A DNA stretch of 64,000 nucleotides from Otatea glauca (taxonomy: Eukaryota; Streptophyta; Magnoliopsida; Poales; Poaceae), in contig CM070722.1 of assembly GCA_036346275.1 (NCBI GenBank), positions 22,219,336 through 22,283,335 on the forward strand, read 5' to 3'. Shown piece after piece: positions 45,636 through 56,472 of the stretch (position 1 is the first letter of the stretch; the number at the start of each line of letters is the position of its first letter). Under the pieces are notes generated by a model. That model had not been told where the DNA came from. It worked only from the letters and a program-made list of their open reading frames with translations, and did not search any database. The translations under genes were made by a program, and so were the position numbers.

Positions 45636-46938
45636 TCAGTTGCCCAATAGGTAATTCATGTATCCCCACTTTTGTTTTGCCATCATCCAAGAGTCCAGAA
45701 AAAAAATTGCCCTACAAAAAGTTCTTCATCAGTTCCGCTATCCTACAACCCCTTGTGCCTTTGCAATTTTCGTTTTTAGTTTCACTTGTTGAGTTTATGT
45801 CCATCGTCGTCATCGTGTTGCTGGTTGGAGGTTGTGATACTAGTCTCTAGTAGTCCTTTTCCAATGCCCTAGTTCGTGTTTTGCACCGTTAGTCATCCCA
45901 CTACCACCAATTCTAGAACCGAACTGAGTCTCACTCGGTTTGCCCTTGCCGCCGCTCTACATTATAGTTTCTGCTCCGCAAGACCTAGATAGGTTGCGAG
46001 CCGCCTTGTACCAATCACCCTACACCACTGGCCACCCTTGTTCACCCGCGATCATATTGCTATTTTAGCCCTAACCAGAAGAAAGAAGTGAAGTCGTAGG
46101 CAATTGTGCTGTGTTCAGTAAAACTAGCATAACTTTTGCATACGAACTCCGATCGGGGTGAAGTTTTTTTTTTCGAAGAGGATGACGATGCGCATCTGAA
46201 AATTCCACAGGTCAAAAGACCTGTGCAATTTTTGACCCTCAAAATCGGCCTCTAAGACCGAGTTCTGGACCCCAGAAGTTTGCTGTCCTGTTTTTACCGT
46301 TGTTTCGGTCATCTATTTAACATCTTCTTTTGTTACAAAACGTGAGATTTTTGTTTTCCCTTTGAGTTAACAGAAAGGAAAGCAAAAGGCAAGTTCAAAA
46401 AAAAGAGACGCGCTGAAAAAAAATTCAGAGAAAAAAAGATGCAAAAGAGGGAAAGAGAAGCTGATAATCAGAATTGATTGCATCCTTTGAGTCCTATATG
46501 CTTTGATATATCCCTTGCTAGGTTGAACTAGTTCTAGCAACACGTTTAGGCCAGCAACTGTGACAAGTACGTTGGACATTTATTCAGCTTGCTAATCTGA
46601 ATTCGATATTGCTTATTCCTTGCTACTAAATATTGCCTTCCGAGCTCCACATACTTCTTATCAGTTTAGGTTCTCCTTTGCAATCGCCTCACTCACTTTC
46701 TAGTCATGGTATCACGAATCAGCCACCGATTGTACCACCTACTGCTTTGGTAAGAACATTTGTAAGGGTGTGGTAAGACACGTGAGAGTTTGTGATCCCA
46801 CTGTCCAGTACATAGTAGTTGATAGGGATAATACTTTGTGCTATCTTCTGTTTTCTACTAGCAAAGGTAGGGGTACCGGTGGACCAGGACGGTAACCAAT
46901 GTGTTCTTCATAACGAGTTTCGACAGATGCTTTGAGAG
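45636..46938 (+). other. Gag-only element leader
   Basis: 1.3 kb without a supported ORF. From about 46145 to 46880 it is strongly similar to the gypsy-1 leader (3733-3026 on the minus strand). The part before 46145 has no counterpart in the window because gypsy-1 is truncated there. It includes an A-rich tract (46400-46450) and GGTATCACGAATCAGCC at 46707, which resembles a primer site but is internal. Confidence 0.75.
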
Positions 46939-47613
46939 ATGAATGGGACTATGGACAAGCAAATTCAAAACATGGAGAATGCACTTGACACAAAAGAGCA
47001 TAAGCACCAATCCAATTTTAATTCATCTCCTTCTGTTGGTAAAGGTATGAATTTTCCAGTTCTTCATTCTTATAACGGATTTGGTATTGATGCTTATATT
47101 GATTGGGAAATAGAGGTAGATAAAATTCTTTCACAATGTAACCTCTGTAATAAACGAAAAATTAAAGTTGCCGCTAGTGCTTTAACTCTCTGTGCATCAA
47201 TTTGGTGGAATGATTTTTGTGCTTATAAGACAGTACCACAAACATGGAAAGATATGAAACGACTATTGAGAGATGAATTTGTTCCTGCTTATCATTCTAA
47301 AAAGTTACTTTATGAATTGCAATGTTTACAACAATGTGATAAAACTGCCAAGGCATATTACGAGGAATTAGAAACTTTGTTGTTGCGTTGTGGTTTAGAT
47401 GAATCTGAAGAAGCTAAGGAAATAAAATTCTTAAATGGACTTGATATGAAAATTCAGGGTATTCTTGTTGATAAGGATACACTTCTCTCTCTAGTTTATT
47501 TAATCTTGCTTGTGAGATTGAAAATCAAATTGAACATAAAAGACATCTTGCTGAAATTAATGTCTATAATTGCCAAAGTGAAGAATTTTCTTTGGAAGAA
47601 CGGCATCTTGTAG
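46939..47613 (+). CDS. gag: Gag of the gag-only element
   Basis: ATG 46939 (MNGTMDKQIQNMENALDTKE). The core gag domain follows: AYIDWEIEVDKILSQCNLCN, the tryptophan pair in SIWWNDFCAYKTVPQTWKDM, RDEFVPAYHSKKLLYELQCL, and AYYEELETLLLRCGLDESEE. This aligns with gypsy-1 gag (IYLDWEM, IIWWNEV, SIEEYYQELQIGMLRC). There is no CCHC knuckle. The true frame leaves this one in a CT run at about 47490 and continues as LFNLACEIENQIEHKRHLAE into the next ORF; the residues after that point up to 47613 are probably frameshift artefact. Gag would form the particle that packages the element RNA. Confidence 0.82.
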   Translation: MNGTMDKQIQNMENALDTKEHKHQSNFNSSPSVGKGMNFPVLHSYNGFGIDAYIDWEIEVDKILSQCNLCNKRKIKVAASALTLCASIWWNDFCAYKTVPQTWKDMKRLLRDEFVPAYHSKKLLYELQCLQQCDKTAKAYYEELETLLLRCGLDESEEAKEIKFLNGLDMKIQGILVDKDTLLSLVYLILLVRLKIKLNIKDILLKLMSIIAKVKNFLWKNGIL

Positions 47614-48353
47614 AGTTTCCACTTGCTACTAACTTTTCACAGGACATTGAGAACAAGAACGAGAACGAAAATACGCAAGAGAAGGAGGAGCAGGAGATAC
47701 TTGATATCCCATGCATGCCTCAAGAATGTACAGATCATGATATGCCTAACTCGACAGAGATAGAAAACAAAGGTAACGACATAGGTTTTATTTTCACACG
47801 AGGAGAGAATTCTATTGATTTGCTAAATTTGGCCACTACTGGTGCTATGCTAGAACAACAGTTAGTGGACACTCAAACTGAATCACCTTTGTCACAATAT
47901 GATTGTCTTGCTAACCCTAGTGATAAAAAAGAGTTGTGTGATAATGTCTCATTTATATCCATGCCTCAACTAGTGAATGAACATGTCAGTTTTATTTCTG
48001 ATCTAAACACGTGTGCTAAAAATAAACATGTTATTCACCTTGCTAATGAAAAGGATGAGATTAAACTGTTGTCTTCCTTGAATACTTTGGGTTATATTGA
48101 ATTTGATGTCATATGTGATCTCAATTGTTTAGAGGAGAGATTTTCTATGCCTGCTAATTTGTCATGGTCATCCAGTGTTAGTTTTCATGCTATTGGCAAA
48201 CATAAAGACAAAGGAAAGTACATGGTGCATCGACTTTATATTTGTACCATTTTGAAATCTTCTTTTAATGTGTCACACTATCAACAACCAATGAATATGT
48301 TGGTCTCTTTGCCGTCTCTTGTTACTAACCTTTTGCAGGGCAATGAGCTTTAG
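47492..48353 (+). CDS. Second ORF of the gag-only element, originally fused to gag
   Basis: Open from the gag tail (about 47492) to TAG 48351-48353; the first ATG in this frame is 47592. It is acidic and N/E-rich at the start (DIENKNENENTQEKEEQEIL), then has NVSFISMPQLVNEHVSFISD, KHVIHLANEKDEIKLLSSLN and TLGYIEFDVICDLNCLEERF. No protease, RT, integrase, zinc knuckle, signal peptide or membrane segment is visible, and I do not recognise the family. It ends 32 bp before the 3' LTR. Its long open frame in an element otherwise without enzymes suggests it was kept by selection, perhaps as a gag extension. Not assigned a function. Confidence 0.7.
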
Positions 48354-48373
48354 TCGAGGATGACTCAAAATCA

Positions 48374-48385
48374 AGAAGGGGAGGA
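48374..48385 (+). other. Gag-only element polypurine tract
   Basis: AGAAGGGGAGGA directly before the 3' LTR. Confidence 0.88.
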
Positions 48386-49136
48386 TGATGATACCATGCC
48401 GGCCCAGCATGCCAAGCTTCTATCTCAAGCCAAAACAAGGGCCCAACAACTTCTGATGCTCCAAGCTCACCCCAAGATCAAGCCCAATAAGTTCATGAGT
48501 CCAGTTCGGTTCCGAGGAGTAGTCCAACAAAAAATTACCATATCTAGGTCATACGATGTCCAATTGAGGCATTCTTGGACTCTACGGAGAAGCCCACGAC
48601 AAGAGCTTTCCAACGGAAGTGGTTTCACATCCAAACTCCATTTGCAACGATGGGAATTGTCAAATCAATATGATGAACAGAATCTGCCAAGTGCTGCGCC
48701 ACCTCCACTTGGGCCCAAAGGCCTTGTACGACCTAGGGTTGCACGGCCACCCCCTTGGCCGCCTCCCTTGCCCTCTTCCTCATATATATTTAGTAGCCAT
48801 CGCTAGAATAGATGTGTTTTGCTTAGATTACAACTAGACTCTTTGTCAATTTTTCGCCGTTCATCGGTTTGTGGAACCCCAACTCGTGTGCTTAATATTA
48901 TTCGCAATTTCAGATTGCATCTTCTATGTTCTTGCTTGTGTTCTCGATTCGCATGCAGGGATAAGCCTTCTTGGCGAGGTCAACCGTGTTTGTGCGTGAT
49001 TGATAACCAAAGGAGCCATGGTGTAGCGATTGCAGGGTTCGAATCAATTCTGATTGGAAGCCGGATCGTCAACGTCGAGTTCTCCACTAATCGACTTACT
49101 ACTACATGTCGGAAGATCCGGCCACCGTTCCCATCA
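48386..49136 (+). repeat. Gag-only element 3' LTR
   Basis: 751 bp direct repeat of 44870-45620 followed by the duplicated target GCATG. Confidence 0.95.
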
Positions 49137-49626
49137 GCATGTTCGGACAACGAGCAAATAGCGCAAATTAAGGTAAAATATAAATATTTTTGTATATCTA
49201 TGATCCTTGCAATCCCATGAGTGCAGCTAAACTAATTTCACTAAATTTTGAGCTCATTTGACCTATGTTATAACCATTTGAATCTTGCATGTTAGTAAGG
49301 TTTTAAACAATCAATTTTTTATGCAAAATACATTTAATTCAAAATATTTTTACAGAAATAGAACATCTAGTGTTGCAGGAACCTATGTGATTTATTTCAT
49401 GATTTATGGAAATGTGAATTATATAGTTACTCCATATCACCTACAAGGAGACTATACTTCAAACTCTAATTAAAAATTTTTTTGCAAGCAACATATGAAT
49501 TTTTATTGAATATTCTAAATCCTTACTTCAAAAATCAAATTTAGAGACTAACTTCATTTCATTTGGATGCTCCTAGCAAAAGATATGAAGGTTTGAATTG
49601 GTAGAAGCAAAAAGAAAAAAATTATT

Positions 49627-49700
49627 GTTTAAGATGGATTCGAACCCATGACCTGCCGATTGGAACTGAGCACTTCAACCACTGAGATAACATGTTGTTT
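49627..49700 (-). tRNA. tRNA-like sequence inside the Tekay-2 left LTR (pseudo-tRNA)
   Basis: On the minus strand TATCTCAGTGG (49679-49689) fits the A box, and GGTTCGAATCC (49636-49646) fits the B box, at normal tRNA spacing. Between them a 7-base loop GTTCCAA closed by an imperfect stem would put T at position 33 and TCC as anticodon (Gly-like). The T stem is short of one base on its 3' side and the acceptor stem does not pair well, so it is a relic rather than a working tRNA. The matching copy is at 58842-58915. Confidence 0.45.
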
Positions 49701-50729
49701 GTGACTAGGCTAGGCACAAATTTATTAGAGGCTTACCTCTTGCTAACCCTAGACCTCAACTCAGTTGGCAATGGTGCTGGGCTCGCACGGGGAGGACACT
49801 AGAGAGAGTGAGCTGCAGGGAGTTGGGCTCGGCTGGAGGCAGTCCTTGGAGTCGGCAGCGACCACCGGTGTGGCGACGGCGGCCGGCGAAGCAAGCTCCC
49901 ACCGTGCACGGCTACTGGGAATGAGAACCACGGCGAGGTTGCGGCAGATGCTGGAACCAGTGTAGACGATAGTCCCGGTGGCTCGCGGCGAAACTGCTTG
50001 GACATGCATTGAGCTCTTCAGGCGTTTGAATGGCAGTTGAGAGTGCACGAGATGAGAAAGCGAGCTCACCCAGGTCTTCTTCCTGTGGACGAGGGGCTCA
50101 CTGTTTGGTCCCTGCCGCGAAGAGCTCTCGGCGGAGGAAAACAAGGCACAGCAAGCAAATCGTCTTGGACTTCAGCTGTCGGCCTTTATGGCAGAGTGAG
50201 GGCGGTAGGTGGCTTCGGCATAGGCAAAGAGGCGGAGCTCGTGAAGTCTGGCGCCTGCGGCTGCGTGGCAGCAACGTCCTGCCAGGGCAGCACGTGGTCG
50301 CGGCAGCGGTTGGGAAGCAGCGCGGTGCCTGCTTCCCCTGAGCTGGGATAAAGATGAGAGGTGGAGGTGGCCGACTGGTGGGGCCTAGTCCAGCGTCGCG
50401 GCCATTGACAAGGACGGTGGCACAAACAGGAACCAGTCGAGCACCCTCTCATGCGTGATGAAGATAATCTTGTGCATGGAAGTCTAGAGAAAAGATTGTT
50501 TCAATTTTGGTTTGACGGCTAGGAGTCAAGTCGGTTTGTGTGCATGGTGCTGGTCATGTTGGCTGGGTACGTGGAAATTGTTGCTTTGCAATTTGAATGG
50601 ACAGGTTTTGGTCGTGGGTTGAATTGGCTCAAAAGTGGCATTAGCCATTTCAAAATTTTCTAAACATTTTTGTGTAGGAAGATCAGGGTACGTAGTTTCC
50701 ATTTTTTTTTTGGTTTTGGGGCTGAGACA

Positions 50730-50747
50730 AGTCTCTCCCCTTAAAAG
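50730..50747 (-). other. Tekay-2 polypurine tract
   Basis: Minus strand TTTTAAGGGGAGAGACT directly against the LTR start TGTCTCAGCCCC. Confidence 0.82.
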
Positions 50748-50765
50748 AATCTCGTCCCGAGATTC
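50747..50765 (-). other. Perfect 8-bp hairpin beside the polypurine tract
   Basis: GAATCTCG, a 3-base loop, CGAGATTC: the same stem as in Tekay-1 at 7035-7053, although the surrounding sequence and LTRs differ. Confidence 0.6.
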
Positions 50766-51009
50766 AAGCTAAACTGGGAAGGAAGGAATGTAGATAACGT
50801 TACTAAACACTTGCTCGGACTTGAGAAGAAAGGTCTCACTAAATGGTCAGACCTAGGGCAGCAAGAAGGTAAAGGAGATACATCTATCTTATTTAAGGCC
50901 ATATTCACCTAGACGAGTTCTTAACTTAGAGAAATTCTATGAGTTAAAAGGTAAGGCGGAAGGGAAGTCCTCATATGAATGTGATGATACATGGTGCATA
51001 GAAAGGCAT

Positions 51010-52412
51010 AACATAATCATTCACATACCGGAGAAGACATGTGGATACTCGATACGAATTTGATCTTTTCGTTCCCATGTAGCTTCATCTTTGGTGTGAT
51101 TGCTCCATTGCACCTTGACAAATTTAACATCCCCCTTTCTCATCTTTCATTCAACCTTCTCTAGAATACGAATAGGATGCTCATAGTATGACAGGTCGGG
51201 CTCGAGATGTAGATCTTCCAAACGAGTTTCTTCGGTCGAAAGTCGTAGGCACTTCTTCAATTGGGAAACATGGAACACATTGTGGATAGAGCATAAAGAA
51301 TTAGGAAGCTCCAATTGATAGGCCACGGCTCCCCGCCTTGCACTAAATTCAGAAAGGTCCAATAAAGCGAGGTGCCAACTTTCCCTTGACTTGAAAACGA
51401 TGGGTTCCCTTAAACGGTGTGACCTTGAGATACACATGGTCTCCAACCTTGAAACTTAGCTCACGCCTACGGCGATCAGCATAGCTCTTTTGGCGAGATT
51501 GATCCTCGTGGAGACGCTCACGAACAAGCTTGACTTGCTTTTCGGCCTCCATAACCAACTCCGGACGAAACAATGGTCTTTCGCCGGTTTCGGACCAATT
51601 GATCGGAGTTCTACAAGCTCTTCCATACAAGGCTTCAAAAGGAGACATCTTGATGCTTGATTGATAACTATTTTTATAGGAGAATTCCGCAAATGGAAAG
51701 CAAGTCACCCAATCTTTGTCATATGTGAGTGCACAAGCTCGTAACATGTCTTCATGAATTTCATTCACCCTCTCGGTTTGGCCACCGGTTTGAGGATGAT
51801 ATGCGGTGCTAAAATGAAGATTGATTCCCATAGCTTCATGAAGACTTTACCAAAAGTGAGAAACAAATTGAGAGCCACGATCGGAGACAATTGATTTGGA
51901 ACACCATGAAGGCAAACAATTCGAGAGAGATATAACTCCGCATATTGCTTGGTAGAGAAAGAAGTCTTGACAGGGAGAAAATGTGCCGATTTGGTTAACC
52001 GGTCTACAATGACCCATATAGAATCATACCCTTGACGAGTCTTGGATAGGTTGGTGATAAAATCCATTCCAATGTCTTCCCATTTCCAAGATGGAATAGG
52101 CAAGGGTTGAAGTGTACCTGCGGGCTTTAGATGCTCGGACTTCACCCTTTAGCAAACATCACATTCGGCAACATACCTAGCAATCTCACGCTTCATGCGT
52201 GTCCACCAAAATCTTTGTTTGAGGTCTTGATACATTTTGGTGCTTCCGGGATGGATAGAGAATTGAGAACTATGAACTTCATAAAGAATTAATCGCCTCA
52301 AATCCTTGTCCTTAGGGACCACTACTCTCTTTCCGAACCATATAACACCATCTTCATCGGTGGTAAAACAATTAGCTCTGCCTTCCTTCATATTGTCACG
52401 AATTTGGGCCAT
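51010..52412 (-). pseudogene. pol: Tekay-2 integrase with chromodomain-like tail
   Basis: 52412-52149 carries the zinc site (HSSQFSIHPGSTKMYQDLKQ then CDVC), followed by one stop. 52145-51765 has WKWEDIGMDFITNLSKTRQG and the first catalytic Asp in WVIVDRLTKSAHF; the second Asp segment is frameshifted near 51880. 51831-51349 has AYHPQTGGQTERVNEIHEDM with the Glu, then EALYGRACRTPINW and GDHVYLKVTPFKGTHRFQVK. 51446-51147 holds the end (NVFHVSQLKKCLRLST). After a TGA at about 51147 the same frame continues with KFVKVQWSNHTKDEATWER, a chromodomain-like tail ending near 51010. This is better preserved than the Tekay-1 copy but still broken. Confidence 0.88.
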
Positions 52413-53040
52413 TCCCTTATCCTTCTTTTAAGCTTCTTTGATTTGATCAAATAGGTTAGATTTCACTTGAAGGGCAGCAAGAGAACCTTCTTTGGTCATC
52501 TCAAGACCAAGTTTCGAAACTCACCACAAAGGGTGCTCAAACCAGGCTCGACTATCAAACAATTGCATCTAGATTTACGGCTTAATGCATCGGCTACTAC
52601 ATTGGCCATGTCGGGATGATAGTGAACCTCTAAAACATAGTCCTTGATTAATTCAAGCCATCTCCTTTGCCTCATGTTAAGATCGGCCTGAGTAAAGATG
52701 TATTTGAGACTCTTATGATCGGTATAGATAATGCAATGATTTCCATGAAGGTAGTGCCTCCAAATTTTTAGAGGATGAACAACAACCGCAAGCTATAAAT
52801 CATGAGTAGTATAGTTCTCTTCATGAACCTTCAATTGGCGAGAAGCATAGGCCACAACTCGGCCTTCTTGCATGAGAACACAACCGAGACCGATACAAGA
52901 GGCATCACAATAAAAATCAAAGCTCTTATGGACATTAGGTTGAGCAAGAACGGGAGCGGTTGTGAGACATGATTTCAAAGTTTGGAAGCTTCTTCACATG
53001 CATTAGGCCATTCAAAAGCAAGTCCTTTCTTTAACAACTT
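52413..53040 (-). pseudogene. pol: Tekay-2 RNase H
   Basis: 52978-52793 encodes the start of RNase H with FDFYCDASCIGLGCVLMQEG (Asp present) and VVAYASRQLKVHEENYTTHD. After a stop, the same frame reads WRHYLHGNHCIIYTDHKSLK (Asp present), RQRRWLELIKDYVLEVHYHP and ANVVADALSRKSR, the usual end of the domain. A linker with several frame changes leads to integrase. Confidence 0.82.
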
Positions 53041-53790
53041 GGTCATAGGATTTGCTATCTTGGAAAAAAAAATTCAATAAACCGGCGGTAGTAACCAACA
53101 AGTCCAAGAAAACTTCTTATTTCTGTAACACTTTGCGGTTGCTTCCACTTGAGAACATCTTGCACCTTGCTTGGGTCTACCGCAACACCATTCTCGGAAA
53201 GGACATGACCAAGGAAAGCCACTTCCTTAAGCCAAAACTCACATTTGCTAAATTTGGCATAAAGGCGATGCTTCCGAAGTTTTTCAAGAACAATGTGAAG
53301 ATGTTTGGCATGCTCTTCTTCGGTCTTGGAGTAGATGAGAATGTCATCGATAAAGATCACAACAAAGGCGTCAAGTTCCTCCATGAAGATAGAATTCATC
53401 AAGTACATGAAATAGACCGGTGCATTAGTTAGGCCAAAGGACATAACGTTATACTCATAGAGCCCATAACGAGTAGATAAAGCCGTTTTGGGAATGTCCT
53501 CCGCTCGAATTTTGATTTGGTGACAGCCCAACATCAAATCAATTTTAGATAAGCACCGGACAATTGATCAAACAATATATCAAACCGTGGAAGAGGATAC
53601 TTGTTCTTAATGGTGACCGCATTTAACGGACGGTAGTCAACACACATCCGCAAACTATGGTCCTTCTTTTTGACAAAGAGAGCCGGGCATCCCCATGGTG
53701 AGGAGCTCGGACGAATGAATCCCTTCTCTAGAAGCTCCTTAAGTTGCTTCTTCAATTCCGCCAATTCACTTGGTGGCATCCGATACGGTC
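53041..53790 (-). pseudogene. pol: Tekay-2 reverse transcriptase (catalytic motif intact)
   Basis: 53779-53534: PPSELAELKKQLKELLEKGF, RPSSSPWGCPALFVKKKDHS and MCVDYRPLNAVTIKNKYPLP. A one-base shift near 53535-53550 separates it from 53537-53055: HQIKIRAEDIPKTALSTRYG, VMSFGLTNAPVYFMYLMN, the active site FIDDILIYS (53343-53354 for F-I-D-D), then LGHVLSENGVAVDPSKVQ and SFLGLVGYYRRFIE. Only one or two frame errors separate this from an intact RT. Confidence 0.9.
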
Positions 53791-53792
53791 TC

Positions 53793-55414
53793 TTAGATAT
53801 CGGGGCCGTTTAGGTAATATCTCAATGACAAACTCAATTTCCGGTCGGGAGGCATCCCTGGTAATTCCTCCGAAAAGACATCTGGATACTCAAATACCAC
53901 CAGAATTGCCTCTATCTCCTTGATTGTGGTGCCTTCAGGAGTATAGAGTAGAGGACCACTCTTATCGATATGAAGGATGACCCGTTTGCGGAAAGGATTT
54001 CTAAGAGAGATCGATCTTGAAGCACACTCAAGGATTGCTTCATGCTTAGACAACCAATTCATCCCTAAGATGACATCCAACCCCTTGGTGTCGATAACAA
54101 TTAAGTTTGCAAGAAAAGGAATTCCGTGAATAAGAACTTGTGCACTAGGAATGATTTTATCGGTGCAAAGGTCAGCACCCGGTGCTTCTATATGATAAGG
54201 AGTGGGCATAACATGGATTGGCAACTCATGATGTATAGCAAAACTCTTCTTTATGAAGGAATGAGAAGTTCCGGAATCAAATAATACTGTTGTGGGATGA
54301 GAGTTGATGGAAAGCATACCCACAAACACCGCGGTATCCTTGCATGCTTCCTCGGCGGTGATATGGTTGACACGTCCACGCTTCGGGGGCTGATTGCTCC
54401 TCACTCCTTGGCATGGTGGCAGCGGGGGAGGTGGTGGGGGCTGCCTTGGTGCAATAGCCACACCGCCTTGCTTCGGAGAGGAGCAATTCTTGGCGAGATG
54501 CCCCTTCCCGCCACAATTGAAACATGGCCCTCTGACAACACCATTGGAGGGACTACCTTGTTGAATGGGAAACCTTTGGGGCTGCCCTTGTGGAGGAGGA
54601 GGGCGACGAAACATCCACATGGGCTGCGGCGGGGCAGCACCTGGCATGCGAGGTGGAGGAGGTGGCCCGGCACGCGGGCGTTGTGAGCTACCGCCCGCCG
54701 GAGGTGGGGCAGCCCGCTTGCAGTTCTTCGCCTTGAGGTTCTTCATCTTGTGCTTGGCTCGGATAGCTTTGTCCACCATGTTGTTGAAGTCAATGAAATC
54801 CATGGTGGACAACTTGTCTTGCATCTCCTCCGAGAGACCATTCATGAAATGGTCTTGCTTCTTTTGATCGGTGGAGACTTCCTCGGGGGCATATTGTGCA
54901 AGATGATTGAAAGCATGCACATAGCCCATGAAATCCTTGCTTCCTTGCTTGAGGTCAAGTAATTCTTGCTTCTTGGTATCCATCACACCTCTAGGGATGT
55001 GGAAAGCATGAAAGGCCGTGCGGAACTTGGCCCAAGTGAAGCGATGACCCTCCGGTTGATAGCAAGAAAGCTTTGCCACCAAGCATCGACGGCTTCTTGG
55101 AGTTGATGTGCAGCAAGGAGGACCTTCTCATGTTCGCACCGAATGAGCCCAAGTTTTTGCTCAATGGTGTGTAGCCAATGGTCCGCATCAATGGGGTCCT
55201 TTGCACTTGTGAAGATTGGAGGACCGGTACGAAGGAACTCCGGATATCCATGATCTTGAAGCTCGGCTCCACCTCCACCGCGGGGAGCGGTGTTTTGAGC
55301 AATGATACCAAGAATACGGCTTTGTTGTGCAAGAACGTCGGCTAGGGTCGGGGGATTCAGAAGGTCTTGCGATCTTGACCCTTCCGGAATGTCATTTACC
55401 GAACGAGTCCGCAT
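53793..55414 (-). pseudogene. gag: Tekay-2 gag and aspartic protease
   Basis: 55414-54983: ATG start (MRTRSVNDIPEGSRSQDLLN), then the gag core DPIDADHWLHTIEQKLGLIR and AAHQLQEAVDAWWQSF. A frameshift near 55040 joins it to 55082-53793: HRFTWAKFRTAFHAFHIPRG, a basic and proline-rich linker, the knuckle C-FN-C-GGKG-H-LAKN-C (54483-54524), and a protease with VLFDSGTSHSFIKKSFAI (Asp at about 54278) and GLDVILGMNWLSKHEAILEC. The frame closes at 53793 just before RT. A single frame error divides an otherwise complete gag-protease of about 570 residues. Confidence 0.9.
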
Positions 55415-55957
55415 CCTGTCGCTGAACCAAAAGGGTTAGGGACCGGAAACCAAAGATAAGCGAGACAACACGAATCTGGAATTTTGGATAGCAAGGACGA
55501 AGAAACATCGTAAGCATTATAGACAATGAAAAAGCGATTAGAATCCCACACATACATATGGATAATAGCTCCAACATATAGATACATGTATGCAATATGT
55601 CGAATGCAAAATGCCACAAGATAGCTACACGTTGTCCTCACAATCGAGACATTCATATCAAAAATTTCAGCAAGCATGTAACCAATAGAAGAGCATAAAT
55701 TAACTATGTAGAGAGAACATAACCATAAGAAATTGAGATACTAAACAACCACATAGCTTCGTACATAATAAAGCATAACATTAAGATCCAATACAACTTA
55801 TAGTAGTATAGGGCATAAGATAAAGATAACCGTCTCACAAGTTTGCGAAAGAAAACAATAACTTAACGGATACATAAGCGGCTGCCATAATCCAAGCTAA
55901 GTCTCCTACTTTCTCCTAAGCAGGCACTTAGGGCAGCAAGCACACACTTCCAATTGC

Positions 55958-56275
55958 TTAAACCATGTCATATGGGGCCCTAGCAAAGTTTGGTGGAAAC
56001 TCACCCAAAAGATGGTACCCCAGGGAGCCGGTATCCTCCAAGTTATCTGGGTGCGTGAGATTCACCGGAGCACCCAAAAGAGAGGCTCGAGTGGCACCCG
56101 TACGTGCATAGCGACGCACATGAAGCCCTAAGGACAACCGCGCGGTTAGCCCCGGGCCTTGAGGGACCCATGTGCCATGCACGGGAGGAAAGCGATAGTC
56201 TAGTGTCGCCATCACCAAAGCACCCATGTTAACACCCATCTGGACCCATGAAAGACAACGTGAGTTAGAGAACAA
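55958..56275 (-). other. Open frame in the Tekay-2 leader (possible ORF0 remnant)
   Basis: 105 codons on the element's coding strand between primer site and gag: MATLDYRFPPVHGTWVPQGP and TRASLLGAPVNLTHPDNLED. It occupies the place where Tekay-1 has ORF0, but I see no clear sequence match between them. It could be a small leader ORF or chance. The rest of 55420-56456 holds no other supported feature. Confidence 0.3.
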
Positions 56276-56456
56276 TTTAACCTATTTATAACATTAAGCA
56301 AGAAGAGAAGAATAGCTCTAAGATAGGTAAGGAATAAAAGAGAGTAACAAATACTTAGAATCTGAATTTTAAATGGTGTAAGTGGATTATTAAATACAAG
56401 TTGGTCTCTTTATTTCCTATCCCACTAAAAAAATTTTAAGGTTCACTCTAGGACCT

Positions 56457-56468
56457 GCTCTGATACCA
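56457..56468 (-). other. Tekay-2 primer binding site
   Basis: Minus strand TGGTATCAGAGC, four bases after the LTR end; complementary to initiator tRNA-Met. Confidence 0.9.
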
Positions 56469-56472
56469 ATGC

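Larger units (their letters stand above)
44870..49136 (+). mobile_element. Gag-only LTR retrotransposon (4.27 kb, complete, non-autonomous)
   Basis: Two 751-bp LTRs (44870-45620 and 48386-49136), both starting TGATGA and ending CCATCA, with a perfect 5-bp duplication GCATG (44865-44869 and 49137-49141). The primer site is at 45623, the polypurine tract at 48374. The interior holds a ~1.3-kb leader, a gypsy-type gag and a second ORF, and no protease, RT, RNase H or integrase. The leader and gag are related to gypsy-1 (1-3733), which suggests that a gypsy-1-type element supplied the enzymes. It is the youngest-looking element in the window: equal LTR lengths, exact target duplication and long open frames. 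Confidence 0.93.
42900..50729 (-). repeat. Tekay-2 3' LTR (left copy), interrupted
   Basis: 42900-44869 and 49137-50729 together match 56473-59949. It begins TGTGAGAACCGCCC and ends GGGGCTGAGACA. The gag-only element sits at 44870-49136. Around the insertion the left LTR keeps a stretch of roughly 200 bp that the right LTR lacks (the right copy passes directly from GGGCTTA at 58483 to a TTTGACCCATTCC junction). Confidence 0.9.

Noticed and set aside
46707..46723. GGTATCACGAATCAGCC as a second primer binding site
   Set aside because: It is 1.1 kb from the LTR and conserved in the gypsy-1 leader; the true site is at 45623 next to the 5' LTR.
49627..49700. Functional tRNA gene
   Set aside because: The acceptor stem does not pair and the T stem is one base short; kept only as a tRNA-like relic.
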